From NCBI GenBank assembly GCA_022605955.1, contig JAKCOZ010000005.1, forward strand, positions 46,986,950 to 47,050,949: 64,000 nucleotides of DNA, given 5' to 3'. How positions within the stretch are numbered: position 1 is the first letter of the stretch; each line of letters begins with the position of its first letter. This DNA is from Rallus limicola. Its lineage: Eukaryota > Chordata > Aves > Gruiformes > Rallidae. Positions 36,707-50,155 of the stretch are shown here, piece after piece. A model generated the notes under the pieces. It saw only the letters and a list, made by a program, of their open reading frames with translations. It had not been told where the DNA came from and made no database searches. Both the position numbers and the translations under genes were made by a program.

Positions 36707-38924
36707 CTGTGTTTTCAGTAACAATCCTCATTTTAACAGAAAAAAAAAGAAAAAAGGAAGGCATAAACAAATAAGAATAGCAAGAATAGAAATATTTGGA
36801 AGTAACATAGATCAAGTACTTTGCTTTTATATTTGGTAAGCACTACAGAGGTATAGGAAAATTTTCTGATATACATTAGCATAAAGATTCCTCAAACTAT
36901 GCAAATAAGGGAATTAATCATTCTGTGAGTGAATTCCTTCGGCTTTCTAAGGTATATTTTTGCAACACACAGATTTTATGAGAGGATCATGAAACACTGC
37001 ACAAAACTGATTACTGAGGAGTTATTTTACAGCTAGGGAAACCAAGGCAATGCTGGGATAGGCCTTCACAGAATGTCACACCATAATAAGACCAGTGGAG
37101 GAAATTGAAAGAAAAGCCAGTATTATGCCCTCCCTTGCTTTGACCATCTCAGGAAATCTTTAATCTGTCTCAGGAACTTCTATATTTAAGCAGATTTAAT
37201 AGAAGGGTCTCAGAGAACCCTGTGAATCTATGTCAAATTTTACCTAAATTTTGTAGCAATGCTTATCTGAGAAACAGTTGTTGGTACACAAATCAACAAT
37301 CAGCACTGGAGTATCTGAGGTGTTAACAATCATTTTTCAACAGAAAGGATTTAAAAGACTTTTGTTAGCTAGTTCTTCCTGACATATTACAGCAGTGCAC
37401 ATAGAGCTCTGTAAAATTCCATTATAGCTTAAAGGACACATGCTAATATTTATTATAGCCATTAGGCTTCATGGTTTTGAGAAATGCAAGAATCAAGCTA
37501 TCGATCTGTGGTACTGAAATAACTGAGTTATTAGAAGAGCTACCTGTTGCTTTACTTCAGATGATAGTCCAATAAGAGTGGAAAATACTTAATCCCTAGT
37601 TGTCATGATGTTTAGCTGATTATTATGTTATTAAATAGTGACTCAGCCAGAGGGGTTCATTTGTTTCTTCCTTCTGAAAGAACTGGAAAGGTTATGCAAT
37701 GAGAAAGCGAAAGCTGAAACTTTCTTCTCAGCACCCTGCTCTTTGTCACTAACATTTCCCAACACGGGGGAGAGATTTATTTCCTTCAAGGAAGGAAGGA
37801 ACACTAAAGATGTGAATGAATACAAGAAAAGCAGGAAACCAACTGTGGCTGTCAATACACGATTTATAAAGCTGTAACACTGCTGTGGTAATATCAGACA
37901 GAGACAAAATAACCTGTAAAAATGATTCCTGCAGACCTGAGCTCAGAAATGAAGTAGTTAGCTATGTTAGTAGCCACCATTTGTTCTGAAGACCTGGTGT
38001 TTGAAGAACAAAGCCTCTTTCCTTCCCAGGTTGCTTCCTGCATGGTTGGTTCCCACACTCCAAAATGGCTATGAACAAGGTACAAAAAGGCTGCCAATAG
38101 CTTGTGAGTGGAACAGTCTTACTTCTTTCTGCCCATGCCTATTTCCAATATAAATAAACAGATAAATAATAATTTGCCAACAGCTTACCTCCTGCTGTAG
38201 GGGAATGTTTCATATTTTGTTGGAATAATTAACAGGCTCTTTGTTATTTTCTACCACCATATGCTTCTTTCCTGCTCCGTATATGCAGTTTCTTGGTCCA
38301 GCTCCCAGTTTTGCAGCACTTGAAGTTGAACAGCAGATTGGTTGGGGAAGGTGGGTAGAACAAGGGGAAGTTGGGAAAGGGGGCTTACACCCTAACACTG
38401 AAAGAAGAACTTAGAGCTGCATAAAGTCTGCTGTTGTAACTATCAATGAAGTAAAAAGCCATTTACTTTTACCTGGGGACTGAGTGGCTCAACAAAAGAG
38501 CCAAGCTAATTTTGTTTTAATTATTTATTGTGTTCCAATTCTCATTACTGTTTCGGTTTTAATTGTATTTTTAATTAACTGCATTGATTGTAATGAACTG
38601 TACGCTTCCCTCATGTAACTTTGCCGACTGGTTTAGCACCTATTTTGGTTTACTACAACATCAAATAAAGGAGTGAGAGGAAATCTCAACTACTGAAAAA
38701 TGGAATATGGGCATATCCAAGGCAAATGAAGGGTCTTTTCTGCACTTTACTGCTTAATACAGGCACCCATAAAGACTTTTTAAACAGATTTTTGTTACCA
38801 ATTTGTCACTACATTCAAAATCCTTATGATAAGTGAATAACTCTGGCTTTGCATGTTTTGCTATGTGGTGACTGTGTTTTCTCCTTGTGGTAACTTCTGG
38901 TGTACAAGGCAATATTTTGTCTTC

Positions 38925-39405
38925 TGCTGCTGTTTAGGGATCGGCTCTGCTGAAGTGGCAGGAGGTGGCTGTCTGCCACAGCACTGCCTCCATCCACTGT
39001 GTTTGTGTGTCCCACTGTGGAGCTAGGGACACTCTGGGTCACCATGGCTGTGGGGCACCCCTGGGGCCCATCAAGGCAGGGCCTGTTAGCCAGGGCCTAT
39101 CCCACCCACCTCCCAGCTAGGAGTAGGGCAGCTGGGGGGCATTGGAGACAATCCCAGTACTGGGCAATGAGTACCTCCCTGGGAAGGATGTGGGCCTGTG
39201 TGTTGACCAAGCTTAGCTGGGCCCATGGCTGGGCAGGGCAGGACTGTAGGGAGATGAGACCATCACTGCTGTGGCATCACTGGGACAGGGACTGATGACC
39301 TTGGGGATCCTGGGCAGTGGGTAGGGTGGGGGATGCTTCAAGGTAGTTGGGACCATTAAGCCCTATTGGTGCCCTCCAGCCCCTGATTCTTCACCAGCAT
39401 CTGTT
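38925..39405. other. GC-rich block of unknown origin
   Basis: Base composition changes sharply here: G and C words such as GGGGCACCCCTGGGGCCC and CCCACCCACCTCCCAGC dominate, whereas both flanks are AT-rich. CpG is rare, so it does not look like a CpG island promoter. The 98-codon plus-strand frame at 38999-39295 lacks a recognisable domain. It could be a piece of an unrecognised LTR or other mobile element, or an unrelated exon. Confidence 0.45.
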
Positions 39406-42400
39406 GCTATTTCATTTCATCCTGCTGGCTTATAGGCAGTCCTGGTTTTCTTGTTGCAAGACTATGATTCAGATCTGAGTCTCCAGAAATAGGACGTGTC
39501 TGGTACTTTCTGTGAGCTTGCAGCACAGCGCAGCATTGCAAGCGGTGCGAAGGTCTGGCTGGCTGCTGTAGAAATAAATGGTTGTGAACCAGTTTTTGAA
39601 TCCTCAATAGTTGCTCATTTTAACCATGTTCACACAGCAGGTTTTTGTTACTACAGTTATCTAGGGAATAGCTGTTCGTAGAGAGAAATGTCTCTTTATT
39701 TTCAAGACAACAATTCTTGCTCTATGAACAGACCCAGAATTTATTCCTTACTCTCTTTTGTTTAAGATACTCTTGCTATCCAAGCAGGGAGCAGGAGGCA
39801 GAGACTGACATATCACTGATCATTCTTGCCTAACTAACATAAAATATTAATGCTAACAGCTCATAAGCTCGACAGATACGGTTGTGCATTTACATAATTT
39901 TAGTTTATCTTTTCAGGTTTTGAATTTACTGTCAGAAATTGAGAGCCATTGGCCAACAGTTTCGTAACAGAAGGCTTTGCAGGCTACAGTCTATGAGCGA
40001 TCTGTTCATAAGTACTCTACTTCTGTTGTATTGAGATCACCTGATTTTTTTCAACATTAAGCTCTGATCAAGTTCTGAAATATCCTTTTGGTAGTGAAAA
40101 AGGAAACAAATTTACTTTTAGGTACAGTAGCGATTTGATGTTTAAAAAGCTTCTGTCCATTCTAGGTACTGAACAAGTTTTCTATGACAGAAAAACAGAT
40201 GTGAAGCTTTTCCACCAAGGCTGATTTTCAGAAACGAGAAGCTTCCTTTAAACTCAGTAAATGTCTGCTTATTCTTGGAAAGTCTGCATTTTGGAAATTT
40301 CACCAGCATCCTCTCAAGAATATTACACAGGTGTATAAATGTGATACCATACTTTCCAAATCAGAGCAGAATTGGATATTTTATTTACTCTCTGTAGAGA
40401 GATAGCAATGGTATCTCAAAGCAAATGCATCTGCTTACTAATACCAAATATTATTGGTTCCCTGGAGATCCCAGTCACAACTGGATGAACTACCTTCTCA
40501 GTAAGATTTTCCAATCAGTTTTGCTTTTAATATTTTTCCCAAATTTTCCCAGTTTTCTTATGAGAATATCATGGGAGACTGTTTTAAATCCAAGATTTAT
40601 GGCATCTGCTGTTTCTTTCTCATCCGCAAGATGTGTTTTCTTGCCATCTAAAACTCCTGGCACTGAAAAGCTTCATCTAAGAGGCTCAAATTTAAGCCCC
40701 TTTACAATGAGGAAGTCATTGAAACAAGTGTCTGAGCTACTCTGTGAAAATGACATTTTTTTAGAGCTTTATGAAATAAATATGTGTTTTATAATTATAA
40801 ACTAGCTTCCCAAATGGGGTCCTGCTTCTCCTTATCAGACCCGAGGTCAAAGTCAGCAATTCCTGATACTCTAGGACATGAGTGATGGTGTTGAGGCAGA
40901 TAAGGTTCGTTTCTGAGGCCCACATTTAGTATAAAACCATCCAATCCATCCTGAAACACATGAAATTTTCTGCTTTTGAAATTTCTTAGCCTCAAAGTTT
41001 TAATGCTACAGTTTCTGATGTGAGACTAAAATCGACAGAGCACTGAGACCTACAGAGAAAACAGAGTATTTCAAGTGTAGCTTTGGTACAGTAATGTAAT
41101 ACCGATTCCCTTTTTCTGTCCCCAAAATGCATGCTGTGCTAGGTTCATATTAAGAAGTGAGCTTTTATGTTACTCAGGTTAGATGTTAGAGCATGGCAGG
41201 GAGAGGAGTAAGGTTACATCTATGTTTCTATTAATTGCATACAGAGCCAAAAACCTTAGAATGAGTGGGGCAAAAATATTAGTTACAAGTGAAATCTAAT
41301 TTTCAGTAACCTCAGGCTCTGGCCAGTGCAACATGTGAATATTCTTTTGATAGAATTCAGAGATTTTCACTATGTTGACCAGACAAAATGGTTGCGTTAA
41401 TTACTGTATATGTCTGTGGGAGAGAGTCACTGCATGCTGAGGTCTTCTGCTTCTGTGATACACCAAAATCATGCTGCAGCAGGGAAAAAATTGAAATAAA
41501 AATCTGTAAACATGACAAGCACAGGCTTCTGGCTGAAGGAAGAAATGAAAAATGAGTTGAAACACCTTTAAAATCTTTTGTCATAAATTACACAGAAAGG
41601 CTTTTAGGCTAAACCTGGGCCAGAGAAGAAAGATGTAGTGGTCTTTTCTACCTCCTGCTCTTTTGCCTTCCCTTGTCTGGCTCTGCAGTTTTCAGGCATC
41701 TCTGCTGATGGTAATTGCTATAAGCCTGTTTTAGCTTTCATTACTCTGAAAGTACCATTTTTTCTAAAGGCACCCAAAGATAGAGAGTGCAATTGAGAAG
41801 TGATTTTCAAACTAAAAGGAAGGGGAAAAGTCATGTTAACAAAAATCACTGGAAAAGGAACACTAAACATATTTGATTGCCAATGTTGCTTTCCTGTGGT
41901 TGGTGCCAAGAGATATCAAATCAATGTGAACTGCATGAGCTCAGTATTTTTCTCTGGCTGAGTAGCTACCCCTCTGAAGGCAAATATAAAATTTTGCTGG
42001 AAAACAGTTGTGTTCTGGTTGGAGCCCTGAATCCTGTGCAGAAATTCACCATTATAATAACCTCTGTTCCTTTATCCAAACATCTCCCTCCTGACTCACG
42101 TGTTGCTCCCTTTCTTCTCTAAAAATTGGGGTGAGGGAAGAGAACCCAAGTATAAACCCTAACTTCAAAAAATTTCAGTCTTTGTGGTGAGATACTTAAT
42201 TTCATTGAATATACATTCATATTGTCAAGCAGCTCAGACTGTCTTTATTTTTATCCTGTCTTAAATAAATAGCTTACTTTTTTTGAGTACCGGCTTATAG
42301 ATGTCTATGCTCTGTAAAGAAGATTTTGATCTAATTTGTATTTGATGAGCTGAGAAGCTGTAAATGACCATATGCGTCATCTTGGGAACATTGTAGCTTT

Positions 42401-43784
42401 ATGCACTGTGTTCGACTAGACGAAGGATCCATTAGTGACCCAATGGAGGTGTTTTAGAGCAGGCAAGGAGAACTCTCTAAACACCATCTGCTCATACTGT
42501 TGCTTGTAAAACGATGTCACATCTGCTGCTCTAAAAACATTATGCTGATCTCTCCTACAGAGAGTGGCTGTGGCGCTCCTCTTAGCAGTGGGAAAAGGAG
42601 TCAATGCCACATTATTGGGACAAGAGGTGTCAAGTTAACTATAGATGAAAAAGCACATGGCCTTCTTGACTTCCTATATCTTGTGACTGTACCATAAATG
42701 TCACAAACAAAATGAAGAAGAGGATTCAGCTCTCTATATTTAACTGATTAAGCTGGGTAAATTCTTGGACTCCTAGTCTTTGCTGAGCTCCATCTTGCCC
42801 CATCTCAACTGCTACCAATAAAACTAATACTACTACATGCTTCAAACCTAAAATGGCTAAGTCCTCTCAGAGATTGAGATGGTATTTCAGATAACTTGAG
42901 CAGAGGAAAATGAGGTTTCTCTTTGATTTCAGATAGAGGTGAGGTTCAGAAAGCACTACCATTTCTTTTGGCAACAGATTTTATAGCTTAGAGTATTTGG
43001 CTGCCTAACACCTATGAGGTGTTATAAAGCTAATTTACCTACCTTGGAATCTCCAAGAGTACACATCTGCATACATTTGCAATATAACTCATTATTGCTG
43101 CACCCAGAGTGGCAGTTTCATAATAGTGGTGCATAGGATTAGAAAAACAGTCAGTGTTGGTATCAGAAGGAGAGATTATAATGATGCAATAAGAATCCTT
43201 GTAAATACCAAAGAACTGCAGCCCCAGTTGACTGAAGATGTGGCACTCTTGGTTTCCACACTCAAATACAATTGTTCTGACCTGTGATTCCTATACAGAA
43301 TTACCAGACACAGAGACTGTTTTCAGGGATCTGCAGATGAATAAAAAAAAATAACAGAGTGAACTTGTTATAGTTTATATCACTAGAAACTCAGTGGCTT
43401 TGTTCACTTGGTATGATAACAAGCTTGACAATCATCTCCAATTTACAAGTCAGAGCAGACCCAACTTCTAAGCAGCATCATGTGAGATAGCATGGCAAGG
43501 GGGAGGCCAGAATGCCAGGAAAGGTGGCTATGTGACATGTTCCACTGCCACATGAGATTTATATCAGACCTTAATTATGTGATCTGTGATTTGCATGTCA
43601 TATGCTGAAGAACTGAAGCAACTGATATAGCTCTTTTTCTTATCTTCCTCTGGTAACCTTGACTTACCAGAGCTGTGGATCAGAGCTTTGTTATTTCTGA
43701 TATTGAGGGTGGTTCTGCATCGTACTGCCTGCCTGGCAGAGCAGTAACAGACCAGAAAATAGGACACTGGAAAGCTTTTCAGGC
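39406..43784. other. Non-coding stretch, no gene seen
   Basis: AT-rich unique DNA. The 126-codon plus-strand open frame at 40425-40805 is hydrophobic, with no motif or family match known to me, and is treated as chance. Confidence 0.55.
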
Positions 43785-43850
43785 TGCTGGCTTGATCACT
43801 GACCCGGGCAAATCACTTCATATCTCTGTGCTTCTGGTGACACCTCTTAC
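43785..43850 (+). mobile_element. Possible MIR-type SINE fragment
   Basis: GATCACTGACCCGGGCAAAT followed by CACTTCATATCTCTGTGCTTC resembles the 3' half of MIR-type SINEs (the phrase 'gggcaagtcacttaacctctctgtgcctc'). The match is about 40 bases with several mismatches. MIR remnants do occur in bird genomes. Confidence 0.45.
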
Positions 43851-46022
43851 TATTTCTCTTTTAGCATATCGCATGCATGAGTCAGTGAAATAATAGATAC
43901 TTTTCATTATAATGTATTTGAACCTAAATCTTACTTGTAAACATCACTGTACTGTAAATGGAAACGGAAGATTTGGCATTCATCCAAGAACAAAGCAATC
44001 ACCATTTTTACAGCATGGTGGCAGGCTGGAAAGGCTGAAAGAGGACTGAAAGCCTTCTTGTATAAAAGAACTTTAGCCTAGAGCTGCAAAAATTGCCATG
44101 CTGTCTTCTCTTTCAGTGAGATTTTGTTAGAACTTGGGTGCTCTAGAAACTGAGTTTCTCTATAAGTGGAATATTAATTGTATTTTCTACTGTTATGGCA
44201 TTTTACCACAGCCTTTGCAGGACAGTCTTGCTCTACCTCAGGTTCCTTCATGACTAGGCAGTTCAAATGTATGAGACTATAATTTCTAAAGATCTTCTGC
44301 ACCATTAGAGAGCCATCTCTACAAAAGGCATTCTTGCAAATGAACCTACCAGAATCCTCATTCATAGCAGAAGAATGATCAGAAATTATTATTAGTTTCC
44401 TTGTTTGAGTTAATGTCTATGACACTTTACTTCAGTAGGCTACCTACCTACAGGGTTCCTTAAGAATTAAGCAGCCTACCTGGATACATCATCAGGATTT
44501 GAATCTTCTCAATGACCTATATAAATGTCTACAGTGGTTGTGCTTCTTCTTTACAATAATTATTGTATTTTAATTTATTGTGAGAGGAATTAAAAGGGGT
44601 TTTAGTCTTGCTTGTGCTTGACTCATCTGCATTTATAATGATGCAAACCTTTGTAACAGGCCTTCTGTCTCAAGAGCAATAGAAATTAAATATGTTGACT
44701 GAAACCAGAGCAAGAATGAATAATTTGTTTTCAGATAATTTTTCTTCTTTCTACATGAGGGAATTTAATTGCCTATATGGAGCCAAAGTTTGGCTCTTTA
44801 GACCACATCACATCAGAAGCAGCATGATTGCATCAATGACTTTCCATGTGCCTTCTCCTGACAGGTGGTTGTAGCATCAACCTGAGCTTGGTGACGAGAC
44901 TAGTGCAATTCATTTGAGAAATGAAAGACAGACAGAGATGTGAGACAAGCAGGGATGCAGTTATCTTGGTAGCTGTTAGCTTGCAAACAGCTAAGTCAAA
45001 TATAGAAGAAATCCTGAAACTGGTGCCAAAATAATCTGAGAAGCCCACCAAATATCTTGCCACACAGACACAACACTCTAGATTCAGAAAGAATGTGTTC
45101 ATGCAATGATGCTGTGTAGATAATAAGCAATTGTTGTTGGTTCTACCCTTATGGCTGTAGCTTTGCATGTATGTGGCTAAATTATTCTCCATAAATATGG
45201 ACTTCCATGGTTTCATGGCTCTATAAGCATGGAGCAAGGCCATGCTTCTGCCCTCTCACCACCTGGCTGATTCAGTCATATTTTGTAGCAACCTTCCAAA
45301 AGGTTTTGTAGAAGTGCCATTATCCCAAGACAAGTTTGGTTTTTAAGATGTCTTCTGTACCACATCAGAACATTGTGTTGCTAGCGTCTCAGAGGGAATA
45401 TTGCAGCTAAGTCATTTGTATTGACCAGGCTTGGCCTTGCCTGTGTGATAATGTCAGGACCTTATTGCAAAATTCCTTAGGATATGTTTACATAGAGTTG
45501 GAATGATGAAGTTATTGAGTACTTTTGAGACCTCTTGCACACAGAATGAGTCCTATTGATAGTTTCTCATAAGATTGAAAGATCAGCTTTTCTAAGAAAG
45601 AAACAGGACTGCTTTTCTGTGTTTAAGAAAAATTAATGTCTAATATTGTTATATGGTATTTTGTGCAGGCAAAAGTAGATGTGTAAATATGAGATCTAGT
45701 TGGAAAGTTGATCATCATTCATGTATGACTAAAGAGCTCAGATGTAATATTCAGGTTGATTTATATCTCAAGATGCTGCAGACTTTGAAATCAGTCTCCT
45801 GTATGATTATTTAAGAATGAAATTTTTACCCAGTTGCCTCCTGAAAAAATAGCAATGTTATCCAAAGCTTTCCTGAAGGCGTTGGTTACTTGGAACAAAT
45901 GTATTTAAGAGAACATGTAATTAAAAGCACAGGCCAGTCTCCTTTCATGCCTGGCTTTCTTTGAAACGTCTCCTGGATCTGAGGAAAATAAATGTTGTTT
46001 GGACCCATCCACATTTCTCTGT
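43851..46022. other. Non-coding stretch, no gene seen
   Basis: AT-rich unique DNA. The 136-codon minus-strand open frame at 44833-45243 has no family features, and its cysteine- and leucine-rich stretches look like chance. Confidence 0.55.
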
Positions 46023-46652
46023 GATCACAGAATCACAGAACATTAGGAGTTTTAAGGGTCCTTGAAAGATCATCTCTTCCAACCCCCCTGCCAGAGCAAG
46101 ATCACCTAGACTAAATCACATTAGAACACACCCAGGCAGGTTCTGAATGTCTCCAGAGCAGGAGACCCCAAACCTCTTTGGGCAGTCTGTCCCAGTGCTC
46201 TGTCACCCTCACAGTGAAAAAGTTCCTTCTTACATTAGCATGGAACTTCCTCTGCTCCAGCTTGCACCCGTTGCCACTTGTCCTATCGCTGCCATCACTG
46301 AGAAGAGCCTGGCTCCATTCTCCTGACTCTCACCCTTTAGATATTTATAAACATTAATAAGGTCACCCCTCAGTCTCCTCTTCTCCAAGCTAAAGATGCC
46401 CTCAGTCTTTCCTCATAAGGAAGGTGTTCCACTCCCTTAACCATCTTAGTAGCCCTGCGCTGGACTCTTTCAAGGAGTTCTATGTCCTTGAACTGAGGGG
46501 CCCAGAACTGGACACAATATTCCAGGTGCTATCTCACCAGGGCAGAGTAGAAGGGATGAAGGACCTCTCTTGACCTACTAACCACACTCCTTCTAATACA
46601 CCCCAGGATAACATTGGCCTTCTTAGCCATGAGGGAACATTGCTGGCTCAAT
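46023..46652 (-). mobile_element. CR1 LINE 3' fragment
   Basis: The plus strand begins with ATCACAGAATCACAGAA, the complement of the CR1 tail. It then runs as the complement of the 3' UTR and end of ORF2: 'CTTCCAACCCCCCTGCC', 'CTCTTCTCCAAGCTAAAGAT', 'CCCAGAACTGGACACAATAT' and 'CCCAGGATAACATTGGCC'. Small indels and stops break the frame. It belongs to a different CR1 subfamily from the copy at 32 kb, judged by its 3' UTR. The inner boundary at about 46652 is where the match to CR1 fades. Confidence 0.9.
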
Positions 46653-49228
46653 CCACCTCACTACTCGACCTTCCAGATGACCTGTCCTCTGAGCCGACTC
46701 TGATAAGCATGTCTTCCCAGTTCTGAGAAACTTTCAGTTGTGTACAATCCTTTTCAGACTTTTTCTGCATTTTTCAGTTTATTGAACTGGCCATTTCTTT
46801 TCAGCCTGCAAGTATGACGTAGTCTCAAGTAGGGTACTCTCCTCATGTTGGTGTGTATTCTTTCAACCAGTTAAATTACTTTGCTTTCCTGCTTATTTTT
46901 CCAGTAACTCCAAATTTATATCAATACATAGAAATGAGAAACAATTTCATTCTGCAGGCCAGGTTACTAAAATATTTAGACGATAGCAATATCAGGTCCA
47001 TCGTACTTGCTGATTGGTTTCTATCAGAATTCCCTTTAATTTCCCTCACTAAATGGAGCATCCTTTCTGATACTGCTAGCTTTCTGGAAATTCCTCTGCA
47101 TAGATAGATCTACAATGAAGTTGTTTCCTTTGTGAGATTTCATTTCAGTGGCAGATGTTTGCAAACCAAAAAATACTCAGTGCATTCTGCAACATTTTAA
47201 CCAGTTTTCAGAAGTCTGAAAGTTGAAAATTGTTTTAGTGGGTCCAGTCAAATGCATTGCAGACACAGTTCTTGTAGACACCTCAGGGGTCTTCAGGAAA
47301 TGTAACTGTCATAATTTTTTTATTAGGTGTATCTTTGCTAACCTCAAACTTTGAAGCATGTTCTTTCATGCTCTCCAGGATACGTGTTGCTGTATCCCTG
47401 CTATCCTGTTTTTGTATCTAAGTCAATGTAACCAGATCCATTTCCTTCTCTCAAATTTCATCTTCTGCATATGAATAGTAACTTGGCAACTAAAACATGA
47501 AACAGTTTTAAGCAATATTCGGTACACGTATTCAAATGAACGTTACATAACCAAGTACTTCTCAAATATCTTTACAATAATGGCACCCAAGACCATTTGT
47601 TCAGTTATCCTTTTGTTTCTTACTAGGCATGCTTCGGGTGAAGACTTGCATTGAAAAAAAATGCATTGAAGTCAAAGTTTTTGGCATGTAGGAAACATGA
47701 CTCTGTAGATGCGGCTGAATGTGTTTTGCTTTTGTTTCTTCCCTGCCACTCCTCTCTTTTTCTCATCTTGAGCTCTGCAATGTGAGGCATTTTTGTTGAG
47801 GTAAAATACTTGGTAACTACTGTGTTTAGCTTAAGTGACTAGATTCAGAGCAGGCTGAGGCTTAAATTGGAGTGGACTGATGCCTGCATTAACTGAGTGG
47901 AATTAGAGAGCACTCGGGAGTGTTTAGTCAGTTAGTACTCGATCGGTTAGACATTCCAATCTGTACAGTACAAGCAAGTCCACTGGAAAAGATGCTGTGA
48001 CAGATGGCTAATTGAAATGTGAAAAAAAGCATATCCTGCCATGGGCTCAGGCTGGAGCCTCCTGACCCCTTTGCAGGATAGCTCCCATTGTGGAGCTGTG
48101 ACATGACACAGTATGCAAATTCTCCCTGTGTTTCTTTATCTTCTACGTCTTCTCCCTCCAACCATGTTTGATAGGTGATAATTAAAACATCCAAGGACAT
48201 CCTATATAATCTTACCCTTAGGTTGCTGAAGATTACCTGACCTTCTTGAGACTAGGATGTTCTCCCACTTGCTACAGTTCCCCCTGAAAACCAACAAACT
48301 TTTGCTTCTTCATTTTAAAATCTGAATATAGTTTTTAAAGAGTAATGCAGCTGTTACAGCTTCCATTCTAGCAGCAGCTGTGTACATGTACATAGACTTA
48401 AACAACAGTTCCTGGACGTTTATTGTTTTAGTAGGATTAAAACTTCTGCTCTGCAGAGATAATAGCATAATATATTAGTTCAAGGCTTGGAAGCTCAAAA
48501 GTTTTGACAATGCCATGCAAGCAAAGACCCTTTGCCACCCTCCATAAAAATAAATACCTCTTCCTCAATCAAAGAAAGAATTCCATACAAATATTTAAAA
48601 ACATAAATATTTTAGGTCACCTTTAGTCTTTTTTATGTTTCTTCATCAGTTCTTAAGGGTTTTTTTTCCCAGAAAAATCAAGAAAGAAATTACAAATCTA
48701 GATATATTAACTCCAGACACGCAAACCTTACCTATGTTTTCAGGATGCTAGAGCTCTCGCTAGTACTTAAACACACTAACTAAGCATGCCTGTTTAATGT
48801 GGAGATAGCTGAGCAAGTTCTAAACTAGTGAGCTTGCCTACCTGACCAGTCTGTCACAGTACCCTCTTCACCTTTTTCTGAAGGTACCTTGACTACACAT
48901 ATTGAGCTGACTTGGTTATATACATATGTATTTCATTGAAGTGCAGGAATACCTTCCTTGTTTGATCTTGTAAAGTCTTCCTTTAAGACACCAGACTAAA
49001 AGGAATCTTGTTGGATCCTGTCCTGTTGTCTAGTTGCATCCTGTCTTTCCTTTCTCCCACCCTTCCTGGAGTTGGTTTATTCAGCTACTAAAAATAAATC
49101 CTCCTTATTTATTTCACCTCAGCAGTAAAAGCCCACCCAGGAATACAGAAACACTTCTCATATAGTCACGCTAATGCACAAGTACTTGTCACATACCACT
49201 CAAAGAAGTGATTTGAGAGATAGCTCAC
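46653..49228. other. Non-coding stretch, probably intron of the minus-strand gene
   Basis: This lies directly downstream of the splice donor of the large minus-strand exon. I did not find the next exon in it. The 90-codon minus-strand open frame at 47928-48200 has no splice framing that I trust. Confidence 0.5.
49223..49228 (-). other. Splice donor of the large exon
   Basis: On the minus strand the exon ends ...AGCATG and is followed by GTGAGC, a good vertebrate donor match. It interrupts the frame after residue 309, and the remaining 20 codons to the stop would be intronic. Confidence 0.6.
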
Positions 49229-50155
49229 CATGCTTGTACTTCTAGGCAGAGACGCAGATTTTGTGGCTGACAATTCTTTGCTTTGAGAAATCATAATTTC
49301 TACAGGCAAGCCAGACCTTGTTCTGCATGAGGCACTGTTATCAAACGACCTGAGAGAGGGAGTTGTATCCAGGGACAAGGATTTCTCTAATTTGTGAGTT
49401 CGTGCTCCAACCACAATGTCGTCACTTCTCAGGCTCTCTAAATCTGCTTCTTGATGGGTTTTCCCATTTAGAATGTTCTCTTTCCAGTTTTCAGGAGACT
49501 TTCTCTTAATATGCAAATCATCTAGGCTTCTTACACTGGATGGAAAGTTATTTTTCAGTTTAGCAGCTCGGTATGCCCTCAGGCTCATAGGATCAAGCAC
49601 TCTGAAAGTAACTTCATTAATAAATTGAGAGAATTTGAGTTTAGCTTCTATTTTTTCTTCCACAACAGACAATGAACTTGATGATCCTTGACTCACCAAG
49701 CTCAAATCAGATGCAGAGGAGCTGCTTTTCTTGTGACTCTTCTTCTGTTTCTGGAGCTTTTGGCTGGCATTTCCCACTTCTGCTGGATATAGAGAAGAGT
49801 GTTCCAGTCCGTGGATTTTTTCACCCCCTTTCTGACAGTGCTTTGATCGATGAGGTCGATAGCCTTCATCCTTATTTTTGCTTTTAACAAAGCTTTTAGC
49901 TTCTGACCTTGCACTACCCTGTAACTCAAAGCTGTCCTCGCTGGAGCTGCAGCGTTTTGAGTAACTGTTCATTTTCAAATCTCCAGAGAGTTTCCTCCTC
50001 GCATTGGTTCCTACTTCTGGTATACATGCCGTGGTGGATGCATTGCCTGCTCTTTCTTCAGTCAGCCTGCCAACCCCCTCTTGCTTGGCTGGTCTTCCAG
50101 GCACAGCACCCTCTGGCTTAACAGGGGAAATGGAGCCCTTTGACAGTGACTCCAT
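49229..50155 (-). CDS. Large exon of a serine/lysine-rich protein, not identified
   Basis: The minus strand is open for 329 codons, the longest non-repetitive open frame in the window. I end the exon at the donor (after residue 309). ATG at 50155 is preceded in frame by TAA, so it is the first possible start in this exon; -3 is T and +4 is G. A CAG just upstream (ending 14 bases before the ATG) could be an acceptor placing a short 5' UTR in the exon. Alternatively, CCCCTGTTAAG could act as an internal acceptor and the exon would begin at 50116 in phase 0. The protein looks mostly disordered and basic: lysine/serine-rich at residues 133-163 with a serine cluster (SSSSASD, SSSSLS). There is one likely ordered patch at about 171-200 (KFSQFINEVTFRVLDP), and a later serine-rich tail containing 'KSLSLDTTPSLRSFD'. 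There is no signal peptide, membrane segment or zinc finger. I do not recognise the family. Its function is unknown, and a cytoskeletal or scaffold role is only a guess from composition. Confidence 0.75.

Larger units (their letters stand above)
34303..38924. other. Long non-coding stretch, no gene seen
   Basis: AT-rich unique DNA. It holds small hairpins at 36056-36080 and 36629-36652 and a short duplication at 36663-36706. The 152-codon plus-strand open frame at 34364-34822 has a histidine run and no recognisable domain; it begins beside the inverted repeat and I regard it as chance. The 38500-38660 portion is T/A-rich with ATTAATTAA-like words and could be a conserved non-coding element, but that cannot be judged from one sequence. 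Confidence 0.5.

Noticed and set aside
40425..40805. 126-codon plus-strand open frame with hydrophobic stretches
   Set aside because: Hydrophobicity comes from T-rich DNA; no motif or splice evidence.
44833..45243. 136-codon minus-strand open frame
   Set aside because: No family features; amino-acid content follows background base composition.
47928..48200. 90-codon minus-strand frame just downstream of the large exon's donor
   Set aside because: Considered as the next exon, but no good acceptor/donor pair in a matching phase was found.
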